This document shows, piece by piece, positions 62,575-64,000 of a stretch of 64,000 bases of DNA; within the stretch, counting starts at the first letter, position 1; each line of letters begins with the position of its first letter. The stretch spans positions 14,964,501 to 15,028,500 of the forward strand of contig CM073886.1 in assembly GCA_037176705.1 (NCBI GenBank), written 5' to 3'. Origin of the DNA: Molossus alvarezi. Lineage: Eukaryota; Chordata; Mammalia; Chiroptera; Molossidae. The notes under the pieces were generated by a model, which was not told where the DNA came from, ran no database searches, and saw only the letters and a program-made list of their open reading frames with translations. Both the position numbers and the translations under genes were made by a program.

Positions 62575-64000
62575 TGAGTGGGTGAGTGTGTGTGACAGTG
62601 TGCATGGGCAGCTGCCTGTTGGTGTGGGAACTCCAGGTGGGTGGGGTTGGGTGCTTCTGGAGGAGGAGCTGCTGGCGGCCACCACAAGATGCTCCACAGG
62701 GCACTTCTCACCACTTGAGTTTGAAGAGTGCACCATTTTGGAGGAACTGCAGGTTCCTCCACTGGAGGAGGCTGTGCAAAGCGACCATGACCCAGTGCTC
62801 TGAGGCCACAGACAGGAAGGTACAACTAGGCCACTGCAACCCAATGTCCTGGTCACATGGGCCTGACACCACAACCCGGCATGCCTAAACTGGTGCCCCT
62901 GGACAACCAGACCCCACAGGACCCAATGCCCCTGGACACACAGACCTGCTGCTGCGACCAGGTAAGCCTGACCTGGAAACCCGGAAGACTGGACCCATTG
63001 AAATGAGGCAACAAAGAAACAACCATCAAATGAAAGAAAAGGAGGAATCGCCAGAACAGTAACTAAATGAATCGGAGGCAAGCAATTTATTAGATACAGA
63101 GTTCAAAGTAATGGTTATAAGGATGCTCAAACAACTTAGTGAGAACTACAAGCAACTTAATGAGAACTATAAGGAACTTAGTGGGAATTTCATAAGTGTA
63201 TCAAAAAAAAAAGGTAGAAATCATCAATAAGAATCAACAGAAATGAGGAATGACATAGCTGAAACAGAATACCCTAGAAGGAATCAACAGTAGATTAGAA
63301 GAAGCTGAGGACCGAATCAGCAAATTAGAAGACAAGATAGCCCTGGCCGATTTGGCTCAGCGGTTAGAGCGTCGGCCTGCGGTCCTGAGAGACCCGGGTT
63401 CGGTTCCCGCTAAGGGCGCGTACCTCGGTTGCAGTTTGTCCCCGGCCCTGGTCGGTTGTGCGGGTGGCAGCCACTCGATGTGTCCCTTCACATCGATGTT
63501 TCTCTCTCTCTCTCTTCCTCTCTCTCCCTCCCGCTCTATCTGAACAAAAAATGGAAAAATGTCCTCGGTTGAGGATTAAAAAAAAAAAAAAAAGAAGACA
63601 AGATAAAAGAAAAATACCCAATCAGAGCAGAAATTAGAAAAAAAAAATTTTAAAGCAGGAGGATAGTTTAAAGGAGCGCTGGGACAATCAGAAAGAATAT
63701 ATGCACCCCTATGTTCATAGCAGTGTTATTTACAATCACTAAGATCTGGAAAAGCCCAAATACCTATCAGTAGATGAATGGATAAAAAAAGCTGTGGTAC
63801 ATTTACACAATGGAATACTGTGTGACTGTAAAAAAAAAAGGTCCTCTTACCCTTTGAGACAGCATGGAAGGGCGTGGAGATTATTATGCTAAGTAAAATA
63901 AGCCAGCCAGAGAAAGACCAATATCCCATGATCTCACTTACATGTGAAATATAATGAACACAATAAACTGATAAATAAAATAGAAACCAGAGGCATGGAA
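62575..64000 (+). mobile_element. Internally deleted L1 running off the window
   Basis: GC-rich 5' UTR-like sequence precedes an ORF1 ATG at 63003 that meets TAA after 19 codons. ORF1 coiled-coil sequence follows to about 63660. The sequence then jumps to the L1 3' end (TATTTACAATCACTAAGATC, TTATTATGCTAAGTAAAATA), skipping nearly all of ORF2. A type A SINE sits at 63340-63590. Confidence 0.7.
63340..63590 (+). mobile_element. Ves SINE, type A, young, in L1 ORF1
   Basis: Perfect AGAAGACAAGATA duplications and a CpG-rich body nearly identical to the copy at 38024. Confidence 0.95.

Larger units (their letters stand above)
60449..64000 (-). other. PDPK1: PDPK1 intron 1 (3' part)
   Basis: The intron continues past the window edge towards exon 1. 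It holds an L1 3' half (61165-62570), a second internally deleted L1 (about 62575-64000) and three SINEs. The stretch 60482-61160 appears unique. Confidence 0.85.

Noticed and set aside
62542..63081. Minus-strand open frame of 179 codons
   Set aside because: It is antisense to an L1 5' UTR. The serine-rich product comes from CT-rich repeats.
60449..64000. PDPK1 exon 1 or promoter
   Set aside because: No coding match to the expected N-terminal MARTTSQL and no CpG island is visible up to the window edge.

Overview
The window is vertebrate nuclear DNA, most likely from a bat of the vesper-bat/yangochiropteran side. The host call rests on about 55 insertions of tRNA-derived SINEs of the Ves kind: a GGCTCAGCGG or GGCTCAGTGG A-box head, a CT-rich 3' part, and a tail ending either in TCCTCGGGTGAGGAT plus poly-A or in AAAATCAATAAA. 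Genus cannot be given from the sequence alone.

One protein-coding gene dominates. PDPK1 (3-phosphoinositide-dependent protein kinase 1) lies on the minus strand. Thirteen coding exons, which I number 2 to 14, run from 60448 down to the stop codon at 9057-9055. All internal splice sites are GT/AG, reading frame is kept across every junction, and the exons add up to 550 codons plus stop. With the eight residues expected from exon 1, which lies beyond 64000, the product would be 558 residues. Kinase lysine, HRD, DFG, activation-loop serine and the C-terminal PH domain are all present. A long 3' UTR probably continues from 9054 to about 3357, where there is a candidate poly-A signal.

Below the gene (1-3356) are three SINEs, an L1 3' end and, at about 2869-2998 on the minus strand, a decayed exon resembling exon 1 of KCTD5. 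KCTD5 is PDPK1's downstream neighbour in mammals.

The introns are crowded with transposons. Intron 9 holds an almost full-length but dead L1 (25250-33792) flanked by target-site duplications. Inside it sits a DNA transposon (27775-29268) that itself carries three SINEs. Other items are a short hAT element with perfect 8-bp duplications (40564-40787, SPIN/URR1-like), a fossil hAT transposase (15185-16106), a pogo/Tigger-like element inside an L1 (44462-44823), two more L1 copies in intron 1, MIR and L2 remnants, and several SINE-in-SINE insertions.

I found no prokaryotic features, CRISPR arrays, functional tRNA or rRNA genes, or retroviral copies. I also found no candidate for a new multi-gene system. 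The unusual material is transposon architecture and the KCTD5-like relic.
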